DNA of 64,000 bases from Burkholderia sp. IMCC1007 (GTDB lineage: Bacteria; Pseudomonadota; Gammaproteobacteria; Burkholderiales; Burkholderiaceae). Location of the stretch: contig NZ_JAPVQY010000004.1 in NCBI RefSeq assembly GCF_027257875.1, positions 124,001-188,000 of the forward strand, given 5' to 3'. Positions 26,938 to 36,321 of this stretch are shown in pieces. A program made the position numbers and the translations under genes. The stretch's first letter is position 1. Each line of letters begins with the position of its first letter. The notes below the pieces were generated by a model that saw nothing but the letters and a program-made list of their open reading frames with translations, was not told the origin of the DNA and did not search any database.

Positions 26938-28188
26938 TCAAAGCAACTCGAAACGCAACCCCGCATGGCGCACGAGCCGCTCGACGAAACGCGCGTCGAA
27001 CATCGTCGCGGGCGTCCAGAATCCGCCGGGGCGCCCGGTCTTCTCGCCGTCGCGAGCCCAATCCAGCGCGAGGCCGACGGCGGCCTGCCCCAGCATCTTG
27101 CCGGTCGAGCCGTAGCCCGGATCGCGATCGCCGGTGACTTTCACGCGCAGCGTCCGCCCGTCGTCGGTGCGGCCGAAGAAGCGCAGGTCGTAGCGGCCGG
27201 CCTGCTGCGCGGCGACGCTCGGCCCCTCGCCCGGCTTCGGCAGCAGGAAGCGCTCCATCACGCCGCGCACCGGCTTGATCAGAACGCCCGCCATGAACGC
27301 GCCGAGGCCGGCCACCAGCGTCAGCGCGGCGACGCGGCCCTTCAGGCCCGTGCCGGCGATGACCGCTTCGTCATATGTGAAGCGGCTGCCGTACGCGTAG
27401 TCCGCGAGCGCATTGGAGCGGTGCACCACGCGCTCGTTGATCGCCGCCATCACGAACGGTGCGATCCACGTGCCGGCGTCGCGATCGAATTCCGCCGACC
27501 TGACCGCGTGCTGCCGCACCGTGAAGCGACGATCCTTCGGGCACAGCGCGTACGGATCGAGCAATTCGCGGCGCAACGCGGGATCGGCCGCCGCTTCGCG
27601 CACGACGTTGATCACGCTCGCGACCGTTCCGCCCGACGCGCCGCCCTTCAGCGTCCTGACGCGCATCTTCACCTGGGTGGCCGGCACGCCCCACTGGCGC
27701 CGCGCGTGCTGCTGCAGGAACAGCACGCCGAGATCCGACGGCACTGAGTCGAAGCCGCAGCAATGCACGATGCGCGCACCCGACTGCCGCGCCGCCGGCT
27801 CGTATCGTTCGATCATCCGCTTGATCCACTGCGTCTCGCCGGTGAGGTCGCAGTAGTCCGTGCCGGTTTGCGCGCAGGTGCGGACCAGCGGCTCGCCATA
27901 CAGCGCATACGGGCCGACGGTCGACACGACGACGCGCGTTTGCGCACATAACGCCCGCAATTGCGCTTCGTCCGCCGCGTCGGCGACGATGATCGGCAGC
28001 GCCTGCCCCGCGTCGCCCAGCGAGTCGCGGAGTGCGCGCAGCTTCGTTGCGGAGCGGCCGGCAATCGCCCAGCGCAGCGTTTCACCGCTGCCCGGCAGGT
28101 AATCCGACAGGTAGCGGGTCAGGATCTGCCCGACGAAGCTGGTGGCACCGAATACGACGAGATCGAGATCACGGGGCGGCTGGGTCAT
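26938..28188 (-). CDS. Saccharopine-dehydrogenase-like / trans-acting enoyl reductase family protein
   Basis: This protein of about 416 residues has an N-terminal Rossmann fold (VVFGATSFVGQILTRYL, about 10-26) and the family block CDLTGETQW near 125. The C-terminal part carries a hydrophobic stretch (about 270-300) like that of the actinobacterial trans-acting enoyl reductases and eukaryotic SCCPDH. The start at 28188 has GAGGAAG upstream. Its catalytic reaction is not known from sequence. It is followed upstream on the same strand by an acetoacetate-decarboxylase-like gene, and the two may share a lipid or ketoacid pathway. Confidence 0.78.
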   Translation of the reverse strand: MTQPPRDLDLVVFGATSFVGQILTRYLSDYLPGSGETLRWAIAGRSATKLRALRDSLGDAGQALPIIVADAADEAQLRALCAQTRVVVSTVGPYALYGEPLVRTCAQTGTDYCDLTGETQWIKRMIERYEPAARQSGARIVHCCGFDSVPSDLGVLFLQQHARRQWGVPATQVKMRVRTLKGGASGGTVASVINVVREAAADPALRRELLDPYALCPKDRRFTVRQHAVRSAEFDRDAGTWIAPFVMAAINERVVHRSNALADYAYGSRFTYDEAVIAGTGLKGRVAALTLVAGLGAFMAGVLIKPVRGVMERFLLPKPGEGPSVAAQQAGRYDLRFFGRTDDGRTLRVKVTGDRDPGYGSTGKMLGQAAVGLALDWARDGEKTGRPGGFWTPATMFDARFVERLVRHAGLRFELL

Positions 28189-28249
28189 CGATGCTTCCTC
28201 GGGAAAGGGGTGGCTGCGGACGGCGGCCGGGTTCATCGAACGGGTTCGT

Positions 28250-29155
28250 TCAACGCTGGTTCAACGCCTGCAGCGGCGTCGGCAGATTCAGCACCAGCTG
28301 CGCATCGTCGAGCACGTCGAACCGCATGATGGTGGATATGCCCAGCCCGTCGAGCAGCTGGCTCAGCGGGCCGCCGTGCCGCACCAGCTCGACGTCGCGC
28401 GGCAACATGCGCTGCGCGTACGACAGCGTATTGGTCTGCACCGAACTCTGGTGCCACACGCCGTCGACGAGATTGATCATCGTGTTCGTGCCCATCCGCG
28501 ATTGCGGTGCGACGCGGGTCAGCGCAGGCGCCGGCGCGTTCAGCGTCAGGTCCGGCCTACCGTCCGGCCCGGCAATCCGCGCGCTGACGCGTGCGCCGAT
28601 GTTCAAGTCGATATCGGCGAGCCATTTCGGCAGCTGATAGCCGTGCACGCCGCGCACCCGCGCGATTTCCGTGGTGACGGGCAGCGCCAGCACATGCGCG
28701 AAGAAGCTCCTGCGCCGCATTGCGTCGAGCAGCTCCAGCGCGTGCGAGCCGCGCGCGCCGGGCCGGCGAATCACCACTGCGACGGAAACCTCGTCGTACG
28801 GATCGTTGTCGCAGACCGAATAGGAAAAGAACGTCAGCGCGACCAGCCCGTATCCGGGAACCGCCCGCAGCGGCCCGAGCGGCACCGGCAGCATCGTGCG
28901 CAGCCGTTCGAGCGGCGCGAGAAACAGCAGCTGCGCGCTGCTGGAACGATAGTAGAAGTTCGGCGCCCACGTCGGCCCGACGCGCGACGCGACCTGACGC
29001 TTCGGAATCCGACGGAAAAAATCGATATTCCCCGCGGCGGGATCCCGCGCGACTTCGTCGAGATCCGGGTTCATCCGGAACCGGTCGTAGTACCCGCCTT
29101 CGGGCACGTCGACCTTGTGCGGCCCGAATTCGACCTGTGTAAAGCGCCTGTCCAT
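28250..29155 (-). CDS. Acetoacetate-decarboxylase-family protein
   Basis: This protein of about 301 residues has the acetoacetate decarboxylase fold signatures, including the GYQLPKWLADID stretch near 180 holding the candidate Schiff-base lysine and a preceding Phe/Tyr-rich strand region. The ATG at 29155 has a GAGGCA site upstream and is preferred over 29194. It is longer than classical acetoacetate decarboxylase (about 245 residues). It may therefore be one of the family members acting on larger keto acids. Confidence 0.72.
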   Translation of the reverse strand: MDRRFTQVEFGPHKVDVPEGGYYDRFRMNPDLDEVARDPAAGNIDFFRRIPKRQVASRVGPTWAPNFYYRSSSAQLLFLAPLERLRTMLPVPLGPLRAVPGYGLVALTFFSYSVCDNDPYDEVSVAVVIRRPGARGSHALELLDAMRRRSFFAHVLALPVTTEIARVRGVHGYQLPKWLADIDLNIGARVSARIAGPDGRPDLTLNAPAPALTRVAPQSRMGTNTMINLVDGVWHQSSVQTNTLSYAQRMLPRDVELVRHGGPLSQLLDGLGISTIMRFDVLDDAQLVLNLPTPLQALNQR

Positions 29156-29385
29156 GTGCGTTGCCTCGCGTCGCAGATTGATCGTGGCAGGCAACGTGCG
29201 CGGCCTGCTGATTCATTACCGTCAGCAGGCACTCTAAGATTCAACTTCACTTCAAGGTCAAGGGGCCCGACTAGAGGAACCGGTCGGAATGCACGGCGCG
29301 CGTCATTTGGCGCTCGACCGGCGCGCGTTGCCGCGGATCGGAAGTCATGCGGGAAGGCAGCGGGCAAGCGAACGACATCGAATGA

Positions 29386-30305
29386 CTAACGGCGCTCGGA
29401 TCGCGCGCCTTGCTCCGCTGCCTCGCCCATGTTTCGCCAAGCCGTTAAGGCACTGATCGCCAGCAACGCGGGCGAGACAATCAGCGCGTGCCCGAGGCCG
29501 CGCACGAATGATGCCGGTTCCGTGTCGCGAACGAGAAAAGCCGAACACGGCGACGCCGAGCACGCCGCCGACCTGACGGGCCGCATTCAGCAGCCCCGAT
29601 GCCGTACCCGACTGCGCGCTGCTGACCGCGGCCAGCAGCGCAGCGGTGATGGTCGGGATCGTCAGCGCGATGCCGCTGCCTGCGAGCAGCATCGGCAACG
29701 CGAGCCACCCGTGCGATGGCGCGGCAAGTGCCGGCCACATCGCCAGATAGCCGGCTGCGGCGATCGACAGGCCGGCCGTCGCCAGCACGCGCGCACCGGT
29801 TTTTCCCGCCAGCCGTCCGGCGACGATGTTCATCAGCATCAGGATGCCCATCATCGGCAGGAACGCGAGGCCCACCGGCTCCCCACCAGCCGATCGCGCG
29901 GCTGCGCGCCGCCGCATCGTCGAAAGACAGACGCAGCACGGCCAGCGAGTTCGGCACCAGCAGCGCCGCACCGGCGCCCTGGGCCAGCCGCCACGCGATC
30001 AGCGCGCCCAGCGACTGCGCGACGCCGCAACCGATCGACGCCAGCGTGAAATGCACATGGCCCGCGATGAACGCGCGCTTCGCGCCGAACCGGTCGCCAA
30101 GCGCGCCCGCCATCAGCAATGACGACGCGAACACGAGCGCATACGCATTGACGACCCATTGCAGGTCCGTGATGCCGGCACGAAATGCGGCACGCAGCGC
30201 ATCCAGCGCGACGTTGACGACACTGACGTCGATCAGCACGACGACGAAGCCGAGGCAGGCGGCAATCTGAATCAGAGCGGAACGGGATTTCGGCAGCGTG
30301 GACAT
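29386..30305 (-). pseudogene. Frameshifted, internally deleted DHA2-type MFS drug transporter
   Basis: The reading begins normally at 30305 with MSTLPKSRSALIQIAACLGF and the first four helices (GDRFGAKRAF, ARSRAIGWWGAGG). Near 29885 it changes frame into GLAFLPMMGILMLMNIVAGR and the late helices. Near 29540 it changes frame again, to end SFVRGLGHALIVSPALL...GARSERR. The helices that should lie between the RSRAIGWWG block and the LAFLPMM block are missing, so there is a deletion as well as two phase breaks. A divergent truncated LysR gene accompanies it. Confidence 0.75.
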
Positions 30306-30401
30306 CGGCGCCCCTTCGAATTGGCAAGGTCGCAGCGTAGAGGATCGTCGTCTGTGCGAATATTCCGCAAAACCGCACAGCAAACCGGAGAAAACGCACC
30401 G

Positions 30402-30935
30402 ATGTTCGATTGGGAAAACCTTCGTTTCTTCGTGGCTGTCGCGCAGTCCGGCAGTCTGTCGGCCGCCGCCAGGCAGTTGAAGGTCGACCACGCGACCGTC
30501 AGCCGTCGCCTGAGCGCGCTCGAAGCCGAGCTGAAGATGCGCGTCGTCGACCGATTGCCGCGCGCCTGCGTGCCGACCGCGGCCGGCAGGCAGATTCTCG
30601 AACTCGCCGCGAACATGGAGGAAAGCGCATTCGCCATCGAGCGGCTCGCATTCGCCGCGCAATCGCCGATGCAGGGCACGGTCACGATCAGCGTCCCGCC
30701 GGTTCTCGCCAGCAACTTCTTCGCGAATCATCTGCATGAATTCGCGCGATTGCACCCGGGCATCCGGCTGGCCCTCGCCAGCCACGCACAAACAGGCCTG
30801 CACGGCGGCAAGCTGAACGACGAGCCGGCCGATCCGTCATCGGGAGAACCATGGAGACGGACCGGTCGATATCGCCCATCGGCGGAATCGATCGCAGCGA
30901 CGCGGGTCGCGTCCGCCGCCCCGGCTAGTGCGTAA
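30402..30935 (+). pseudogene. Truncated LysR-family regulator
   Basis: The first 130 residues or so are a sound LysR start (MFDWENLRFFVAVAQSGSLS, the winged helix, TVTISVPPVLASNFFA at the domain junction). After LALASHAQ near 30790 the sequence stops resembling a LysR effector domain and ends after about 178 residues, where about 300 are expected. It diverges from the decayed MFS gene, as regulators of such efflux genes usually do, so the pair decayed together. Confidence 0.7.
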
Positions 30936-32658
30936 CCGCGTCCGCCTGCCGCACGGCCGCCATGTGATCGGCCGCGACATAGCCGAACGTCATCGCCGGC
31001 CCGATCGTCGAGCCGGGGCCCGGATAGGTCTTGCCCATCACGGCCGCCGACGTATTGCCGAGCGCGTAGAGCCCGTCGATCACCGAGCCGTCGGGCCGCA
31101 GCACGCGCGCATGCGCATCGGTGCGCAATCCGCCCTTCGTGCCGATCTCGCCGGGATCGATCCGCAACGCATAGAACGGTGCACGCTCGATCGGCCCGAG
31201 GCACGGATTCGGCTTCGACGACGCATCGCCGTAGTAGCGATCGAACAGGTTGCCGCCCTTGCCGAATTCGGTGTCGATGCCTGTCTTCGCAAAGCCGTTC
31301 ATCTGCTCGACCGTCTGCGCGAGCCCCTGCGCATCGACGCCGATCTTCGCGGCCAGCTCGGCCAGCGTGCCCGCGCGATAGATGACCGAGTCCAGCCAGC
31401 CGGCCGGCATCTTGCTGTCGGGCTGCACGCTGCCCGGCAGCAATACGCCGCACGGATAGCGCTTTCGATATTCGGCATCGAAGATCAGCCACGCCGGCAC
31501 GTTGGCACCGGTTTTCGCATGATCGGCATACATCGCGTGGATCACGTCCGGATACGGCGCCGATTCGTTGATGAAACGCCGCCCGAGCCGGTTGACCATC
31601 ACGCAGCGCGGCGCCGAACGCTCGACGAAGAGCCCGCGCTGCTTCTCCTCGCCCGGCACGCGTACGGTCGGCACACCCCACACGAAGTCCATCAGCGCGA
31701 CGTCGGCGCCGAGCGCGAGCCCCGCGCGGATGCCGTCGCCGGTGTTGATCGGCGGCGCCGCGCTCCATTCGGCGCGCGTCGGCTTCGGCAGGTACTGTTC
31801 GCGCATCGCCTGGTTCGCTTCGAAACCGCCACACGCGAGCACGACGCCGTGCGTCGCGCGGATGCCGAACGGCCGGCCGTCGTGCTCGACGATCACGCCG
31901 TCCACGCGCGTGCCGTCGGTATGCAGCGAGCGCATCGGCGTATCGAGCCACAACGCAATCCCGCGCTGCGCTAGCGCCGCGCGCAGGCTCCCGACGAGCG
32001 CGTTGCCGAGCGTCAGGCGCCGATCGCGCGGCGTGCGGCGGCGCCACCTGAAATCGGTCGCATAGCGCAGCATCAGGCGCGCGGCGAGCCGCAGCCAGCC
32101 GCGCTCCTTCGCGAGTATCGTATGCGCTTCGATCTGCGTCATCGCGATGCGCCCGCCGATCAGCGTGGCCGGCGACGGCGCGCGCAACGTGTCGAAATGC
32201 GCGCCGAGCCGCGCGGCATCGAACGCCGCCGGCTCCATCGTCCGGTAGCCGGGCTTGCCGCCCTTGCGATCCGGGTAGTAGTCGGGATAACGCGGCACCG
32301 CATTGAAGCGGGTGTGGGCGCGCTGCGCGAGATACGCGACCATCTTCGGGCCGTTCTCGAGATACGCATCGATCCGCTGCGCGTCGAAGTCCTCGCCCAC
32401 CACGTCGCGCAAATACGCAATCGCTTCGTCATACGAATCGTTTCCGCCGAGTGCGGCGATCTGGTCGTTGCAGGGAATCCAGATGCCGCCGCCGGACACC
32501 GCCGTCGTGCCGCCGTAGACGCTGCTTTTCTCGACCACCAGGACCGACAGCCCGTGGTCGTGCGCGCGCAGCGCCGCCGTCATCGCGCCTGCGCCGGAGC
32601 CGACCACCACCACGTCGTACGTGGCGTCGCCGAGCGGATCGTATCGATCGTCGTGCAT
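30925..32658 (-). CDS. FAD-dependent oxidoreductase, 3-ketosteroid delta-1-dehydrogenase-like
   Basis: This flavoprotein of about 577 residues is of the succinate dehydrogenase/KstD/FrdA family. It has an N-terminal dinucleotide site VVVVGSGAGAMTAALRA, followed by KSSVYGGTTAVSGGGIW as in KstD, and a C-terminal FAD contact GNTSAAVMGKTYPGPGSTIG. The ATG at 32658 has a GGAGG site upstream. It lies immediately after a KshA-like Rieske oxygenase on the same strand. KstD/KshA partners open steroid rings, but no other steroid genes are present, so a different cyclic ketone is equally possible. Confidence 0.8.
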   Translation of the reverse strand: MHDDRYDPLGDATYDVVVVGSGAGAMTAALRAHDHGLSVLVVEKSSVYGGTTAVSGGGIWIPCNDQIAALGGNDSYDEAIAYLRDVVGEDFDAQRIDAYLENGPKMVAYLAQRAHTRFNAVPRYPDYYPDRKGGKPGYRTMEPAAFDAARLGAHFDTLRAPSPATLIGGRIAMTQIEAHTILAKERGWLRLAARLMLRYATDFRWRRRTPRDRRLTLGNALVGSLRAALAQRGIALWLDTPMRSLHTDGTRVDGVIVEHDGRPFGIRATHGVVLACGGFEANQAMREQYLPKPTRAEWSAAPPINTGDGIRAGLALGADVALMDFVWGVPTVRVPGEEKQRGLFVERSAPRCVMVNRLGRRFINESAPYPDVIHAMYADHAKTGANVPAWLIFDAEYRKRYPCGVLLPGSVQPDSKMPAGWLDSVIYRAGTLAELAAKIGVDAQGLAQTVEQMNGFAKTGIDTEFGKGGNLFDRYYGDASSKPNPCLGPIERAPFYALRIDPGEIGTKGGLRTDAHARVLRPDGSVIDGLYALGNTSAAVMGKTYPGPGSTIGPAMTFGYVAADHMAAVRQADAVTH

Positions 32659-32671
32659 GATGGCCTCCCCG

Positions 32672-33796
32672 TCAGATCGTCGCGAGCCGGCTCGCGGCAT
32701 CGGCCGGCACGTCGGCGAGCTGGCGCCACGCGCCGTGCTCGCCGCGGTATTCGTGCACCTCGACGCGCGCGTGCTGCGCGGGCAGCGCGGCCACGTCGGT
32801 ATAGAACTGCTGATACCACTGGCGCAGCCGGTAGATCGGGCCGTCGCCTTCGCACAGCAGCGGATTGTCGACGCGCGTCTTGTGATCCCAGATCGCGACG
32901 TCCTCGCGGAATGCCGCCTGCGCGGCCTGCACGTAGCCGTCGACCATCGCGCGATTCTGTTCGTCCGTGAGCGCCGGATTCTTCTCGACCATCACGCCGA
33001 AGCGCAGCTCGAAGCTGTTCGTATCGATCGGCACGTGGCTGTTGAGCAGGATCGACCGGAGTGGCTGCCCCTGCGCTTCGCCCGTCATCAGCGTCACGTG
33101 GTACGCGGGGCCGAAGTACGCGGAGTCCGCCGTCAAACCGCCGCTGCCGGCGAGCCGCGTGCTGCCGCCGCGCAGCTTCTGGTACGCGACCGGGCCGTCG
33201 AACGTATTGCAGAAGTAATCGATCGGTGCGCCGTGCACGGGGCCGAAGTGCGCCATGTCGGACTGATTGTCGATCAGTTCGCGGCAATTCGTGCCGATCA
33301 CCCATTTGACGATCGCCCAGGCGCTCCATCCATCGGAGAAGCAGGCGTCGATGCGCGGAATCTCCACTGCCGGATCGGGCGTGTTGCCTTCCGGATCGTT
33401 CCATACGAACAGCAGCCGGTTCTGCTCCATCACCGGCCATGACTTGATGCGCGCCTTCGGCGGGATCCGCTGCGAGTACGGAATCGCCGCGCAGGTGCCG
33501 TCGCCGGCCCACGACCAGCCGTGAAACGGACACACCAGCGCATTGCCTTCGACGCGCCCGCGCCCGAGGTCGGCGCCCATGTGCGGGCAATAGCCGTCGA
33601 GGATCCGCAACTGCCCGTCGTCGCCCTGGAACACCACCACGCGCGTGCCGAATATCGACAGGCCGTGCGCGCGGCCGTCGCGGTAGTCGTCGGCGAGGCC
33701 CAGGCAATGCCAGCCGCGCGCATAGCGCGCGTCGATCGGTGCGGCATGAATCCGGTGAACGGGATGCCGGCTGGCCGGCGCGAGTGTTTCGGTCAT
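32672..33796 (-). CDS. Rieske non-heme iron oxygenase, KshA-like
   Basis: This 374-residue protein has a Rieske site at Cys70, His72, Cys89 and His92 (CPHMGADLGRG ... LVCPFHGWSW) and a catalytic domain with DNQSDMAHFGPVHG, containing the iron ligands. The CPHMGADL form and length resemble the oxygenase of 3-ketosteroid 9-alpha-hydroxylase. A strong GGAAGGAGAC site precedes the start. No ferredoxin reductase is encoded next to it, so the electron donor must be elsewhere. It forms an operon with the KstD-like gene, 13 bases apart, and is controlled by the divergent TetR. Confidence 0.82.
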   Translation of the reverse strand: MTETLAPASRHPVHRIHAAPIDARYARGWHCLGLADDYRDGRAHGLSIFGTRVVVFQGDDGQLRILDGYCPHMGADLGRGRVEGNALVCPFHGWSWAGDGTCAAIPYSQRIPPKARIKSWPVMEQNRLLFVWNDPEGNTPDPAVEIPRIDACFSDGWSAWAIVKWVIGTNCRELIDNQSDMAHFGPVHGAPIDYFCNTFDGPVAYQKLRGGSTRLAGSGGLTADSAYFGPAYHVTLMTGEAQGQPLRSILLNSHVPIDTNSFELRFGVMVEKNPALTDEQNRAMVDGYVQAAQAAFREDVAIWDHKTRVDNPLLCEGDGPIYRLRQWYQQFYTDVAALPAQHARVEVHEYRGEHGAWRQLADVPADAASRLATI

Positions 33797-33890
33797 GGAT
33801 CGTCTCCTTCCAGTCGAGCGGCGCAGCCCTGCATCCGTGTGGCGGACCTTGCCGGGAACACGTCGGGCAGGTCGATCCGCCCGATCGCTA

Positions 33891-33948
33891 TGTCACAAAC
33901 ACATCGATTTGTGACGCTCATAATGGCACAAATTCCAATTTTGTGACA
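33891..33948. promoter_or_regulatory. Two TetR-type operators (TGTCACAAA / TTTGTGACA)
   Basis: TGTCACAAA (33891-33899) with TTTGTGACG (33908-33916), and TGGCACAAA (33924-33932) with TTTGTGACA (33940-33948), form two 25-26-bp inverted repeats. Their starts are 33 bp apart. They lie in the gap between the oxygenase operon and the divergent TetR gene and are the obvious binding sites for that protein. Confidence 0.7.
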
Positions 33949-34028
33949 ACGTGTGCGAGAATCCGGTGCTGACGCATTCGGTCGGCACATCGGGACGGGC
34001 CGCGCGACACACGGCATCGAGGAAGGGT

Positions 34029-34670
34029 ATGGATCGGCAACTGCGCTGGGGCGACGCCAGCAGAATGGACAGCGTCGATGACGGGCGAAGCGCAATCCTG
34101 CGCGCGACGCTCGACGCGATGATCGAGCACGGGATCGACCGCCTGTCGATCGACGACGTCGCACGCCGCGCGAACATTTCGCGGCGCACGCTGTACCGGT
34201 ATTTCGGTACGAAGAAGGCGCTGATCCAGGGCGTGATCGGCGTGCAGAACGCCGAGTTCTTCGACGAGATGCAGCGCGCGCTCATCGGCTTCGAGCACGA
34301 TTTCGCGGCCTATTGCGAAGAGAGCGTGTGCTTCGCGGTGCGCTACCGCGATCGTCATCACGGCGGCTTTCACCACAACTACCTGGCCACGAGCCTGTCC
34401 ACCGACGTGTTCGGCTATATCGTCGAGAACATCGCGCCGATGTGGCAACGCGTGCTGGAAAAACCGTATCGCGAATCCGTCGCCGCGCACGGCACACAGG
34501 CGGTGCCTGCGCTCGACGACATCATCGCGCTGATCAGCCGCATCGGGCTCGCATACTGCCTCGTGCCGGCCGACGAGCCGGCGATGCGCGCGCAGATGCG
34601 CATCCTGCTGACGTTCCCGCGCGAGGCGGCCGGCAAGCCGGTCGCCGCGCGGATGAAGGCAGCGCGCTGA
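34029..34670 (+). CDS. TetR-family regulator of the oxygenase/flavoprotein operon
   Basis: This 213-residue protein has a helix-turn-helix at about 25-65 (LSIDDVARRANISRRTLYRYF) and an all-helical ligand domain. I chose the ATG at 34029 because GAGGAAGGG lies directly upstream; the longer frame starting at 33951 would place coding sequence over the operators. The two clear palindromes just upstream suggest autoregulation and repression of the KshA/KstD-like pair. Confidence 0.87.
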   Translation: MDRQLRWGDASRMDSVDDGRSAILRATLDAMIEHGIDRLSIDDVARRANISRRTLYRYFGTKKALIQGVIGVQNAEFFDEMQRALIGFEHDFAAYCEESVCFAVRYRDRHHGGFHHNYLATSLSTDVFGYIVENIAPMWQRVLEKPYRESVAAHGTQAVPALDDIIALISRIGLAYCLVPADEPAMRAQMRILLTFPREAAGKPVAARMKAAR

Positions 34671-34725
34671 ACCGCAAGCACGCGCGCTGCCGCGCGACCC
34701 CTCTCAACTCACCCTGGATCACCCC

Positions 34726-35418
34726 ATGACGACCTGCGGAGTTTCCGTCTCCGGCCGAACGCTCGATCGCGCCGACTTGCTGCTTCTCGTCGAAAGCGCG
34801 CCTGCACCGCTTCATCTGGAAGACTGCGACCTCGAAGGCGCGGACCTGTCGCGGCTCGACTTGCGCGGCGTGCGATTCGAGCGCTGCGCGCTCGCGGAAA
34901 CGTCGTTCATCGGCGCCACGCTCGCGCAAACCACCTGGATACGCTGCCGCGCGCGCCAGGCGAGCTTCGCGTCCGTCGATCTCGAGGACGCGCAGTTCCA
35001 GTCGTGCGATCTCAACAACACGAGCTGGCGACGCAGCAAGCTCGGCTCGGTGCGCTTCGACGAATGCCGGCTGACCGGCGCCGATTTCGACGAATGCAAG
35101 ACGCTCGGCATCGCGTTCTCGAATTCGCTGCTCGTCGGCGCGAACTTGCGGCGCTTTTCATTCCGGAAAACGCGCCTCGTCGCCCTCGATTTCTCCGACG
35201 CCGATCTCGCCGGCGCGGACTTTCGCGACGCCGTGTTCGAAGGCGGCAGCCTGCGCAACGCGCATCTGAACGACGTGCGGTTCGACGGCGCCGACCTGCG
35301 CGACGTCGAGCTGGAGGGCACGCCGAAGCTGCTCGCGTCGGGCGTGCTGCGCGGCGCGATCGTGTCGCACGATCAGGCCGCGATGCTGATCGAGAATTTC
35401 GGGATTCGGGTCATGTAA
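34726..35418 (+). CDS. Pentapeptide-repeat protein
   Basis: This 230-residue protein is built almost entirely from A(D/N)LXX-type repeats from residue 30 to about 205 (EGADLSRLDLRGVRFERC, TGADFDECK, AGADFRDAVF), predicted to fold as a right-handed quadrilateral beta helix. The length is close to that of the Qnr/MfpA DNA-mimic group, but also to many family members of unknown role. It begins 55 bases after the TetR gene and may be co-transcribed with it. Gyrase protection cannot be claimed from sequence alone. Confidence 0.82.
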   Translation: MTTCGVSVSGRTLDRADLLLLVESAPAPLHLEDCDLEGADLSRLDLRGVRFERCALAETSFIGATLAQTTWIRCRARQASFASVDLEDAQFQSCDLNNTSWRRSKLGSVRFDECRLTGADFDECKTLGIAFSNSLLVGANLRRFSFRKTRLVALDFSDADLAGADFRDAVFEGGSLRNAHLNDVRFDGADLRDVELEGTPKLLASGVLRGAIVSHDQAAMLIENFGIRVM

Positions 35419-35466
35419 CGCGTGCAACGCGCCGACTGCGCGCCGCGCGTAGCTTCGGCCGCAATC

Positions 35467-36306
35467 TCAGTCGCGGGCGGTGTCGCGCTCGGCCGCGTGG
35501 TAGTTGAGCCGCTCCGACAGATCGTCGGCCGCCTGCCGGACCTGGCCGACGAGGCCCTGGTCGATCATCGACTTCTCGAGGAACGGCCGCGCGACCGTCA
35601 GCGTGACGGCGGCGACGATCAGTCCGCTGCTGTCGCGCACCGGTGCACTGATCACCGAGATGCCGGGCTCGAACGACGATTCGCTGAGCGCGTAGCCATC
35701 CGCCGCGTACTTCTGCGCACGCGCATACACCTCCGCCGCGGTGCGCGGCGTGTGCGGCGTGTAGGTCGGCAGCATCGGCTCCGGAAACAGCGCGTCGAGT
35801 TCCGCCTGATCGAGATCGCCGAGCAGCACGTGGCCGTGCACCGACGCATGCGCGGGAATGCGCGTGCCGATGTTGACCTTGATCGCGCTCATCACCGAGT
35901 CGTGCGTCCACGCCTTCGCGACGAACACGACGTCGCGGCCGTCGCGCACCACCAGATGGCTCGCGAAGCCGGTCGTGTCGCGCAGACGCTCGATCACGGG
36001 CGTGGCGATGTCGGTCAGCGCGAGCGAGCTCAGGTAGTCGAAGCCGAGCTTCATCACGCGCGGGCCGAGCCGCACGTCGCGATCGCGGTTCGTGCGTTCG
36101 AGATAGCCGAGCGTCTGCAGCGTCTGCACGAGCCGCAGCGCCGTGGTGCGCGGCAGGCCGAGCCGTTGCGCGATCAGGTTCGGCGTGAGCACCGGCTCGC
36201 ACGCGTTGAACAGTTCGAGGATCCGCAGGCCGCGCTCGAGCGCGGGAACGAGATAGGTGTCGTCGTCGGAAAGCGTGCCGGTGGTGTCGGGCGTATCTGG
36301 ATTCAT
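35467..36306 (-). CDS. IclR-family transcriptional regulator
   Basis: This 279-residue protein has an N-terminal winged helix (about 22-80, LERGLRILELFNA..., LIAQRLGLPRTTALRLVQTL) and an IclR ligand domain (about 95-265, with the ISVISAPVRD block). It is co-directional with, and 15 bases after, the sugar-acid MFS gene, so it sits in the same transcript as the transporter it probably controls. Confidence 0.88.
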   Translation of the reverse strand: MNPDTPDTTGTLSDDDTYLVPALERGLRILELFNACEPVLTPNLIAQRLGLPRTTALRLVQTLQTLGYLERTNRDRDVRLGPRVMKLGFDYLSSLALTDIATPVIERLRDTTGFASHLVVRDGRDVVFVAKAWTHDSVMSAIKVNIGTRIPAHASVHGHVLLGDLDQAELDALFPEPMLPTYTPHTPRTAAEVYARAQKYAADGYALSESSFEPGISVISAPVRDSSGLIVAAVTLTVARPFLEKSMIDQGLVGQVRQAADDLSERLNYHAAERDTARD

Positions 36307-36321
36307 CGTGGCCTTGCGTCG

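Noticed and set aside
30851-30928. Short plus-strand frame starting METDRSISPIGG after the truncated LysR
   Set aside because: Only 25 codons, no ribosome binding site, and it lies in the out-of-frame tail of the broken regulator.
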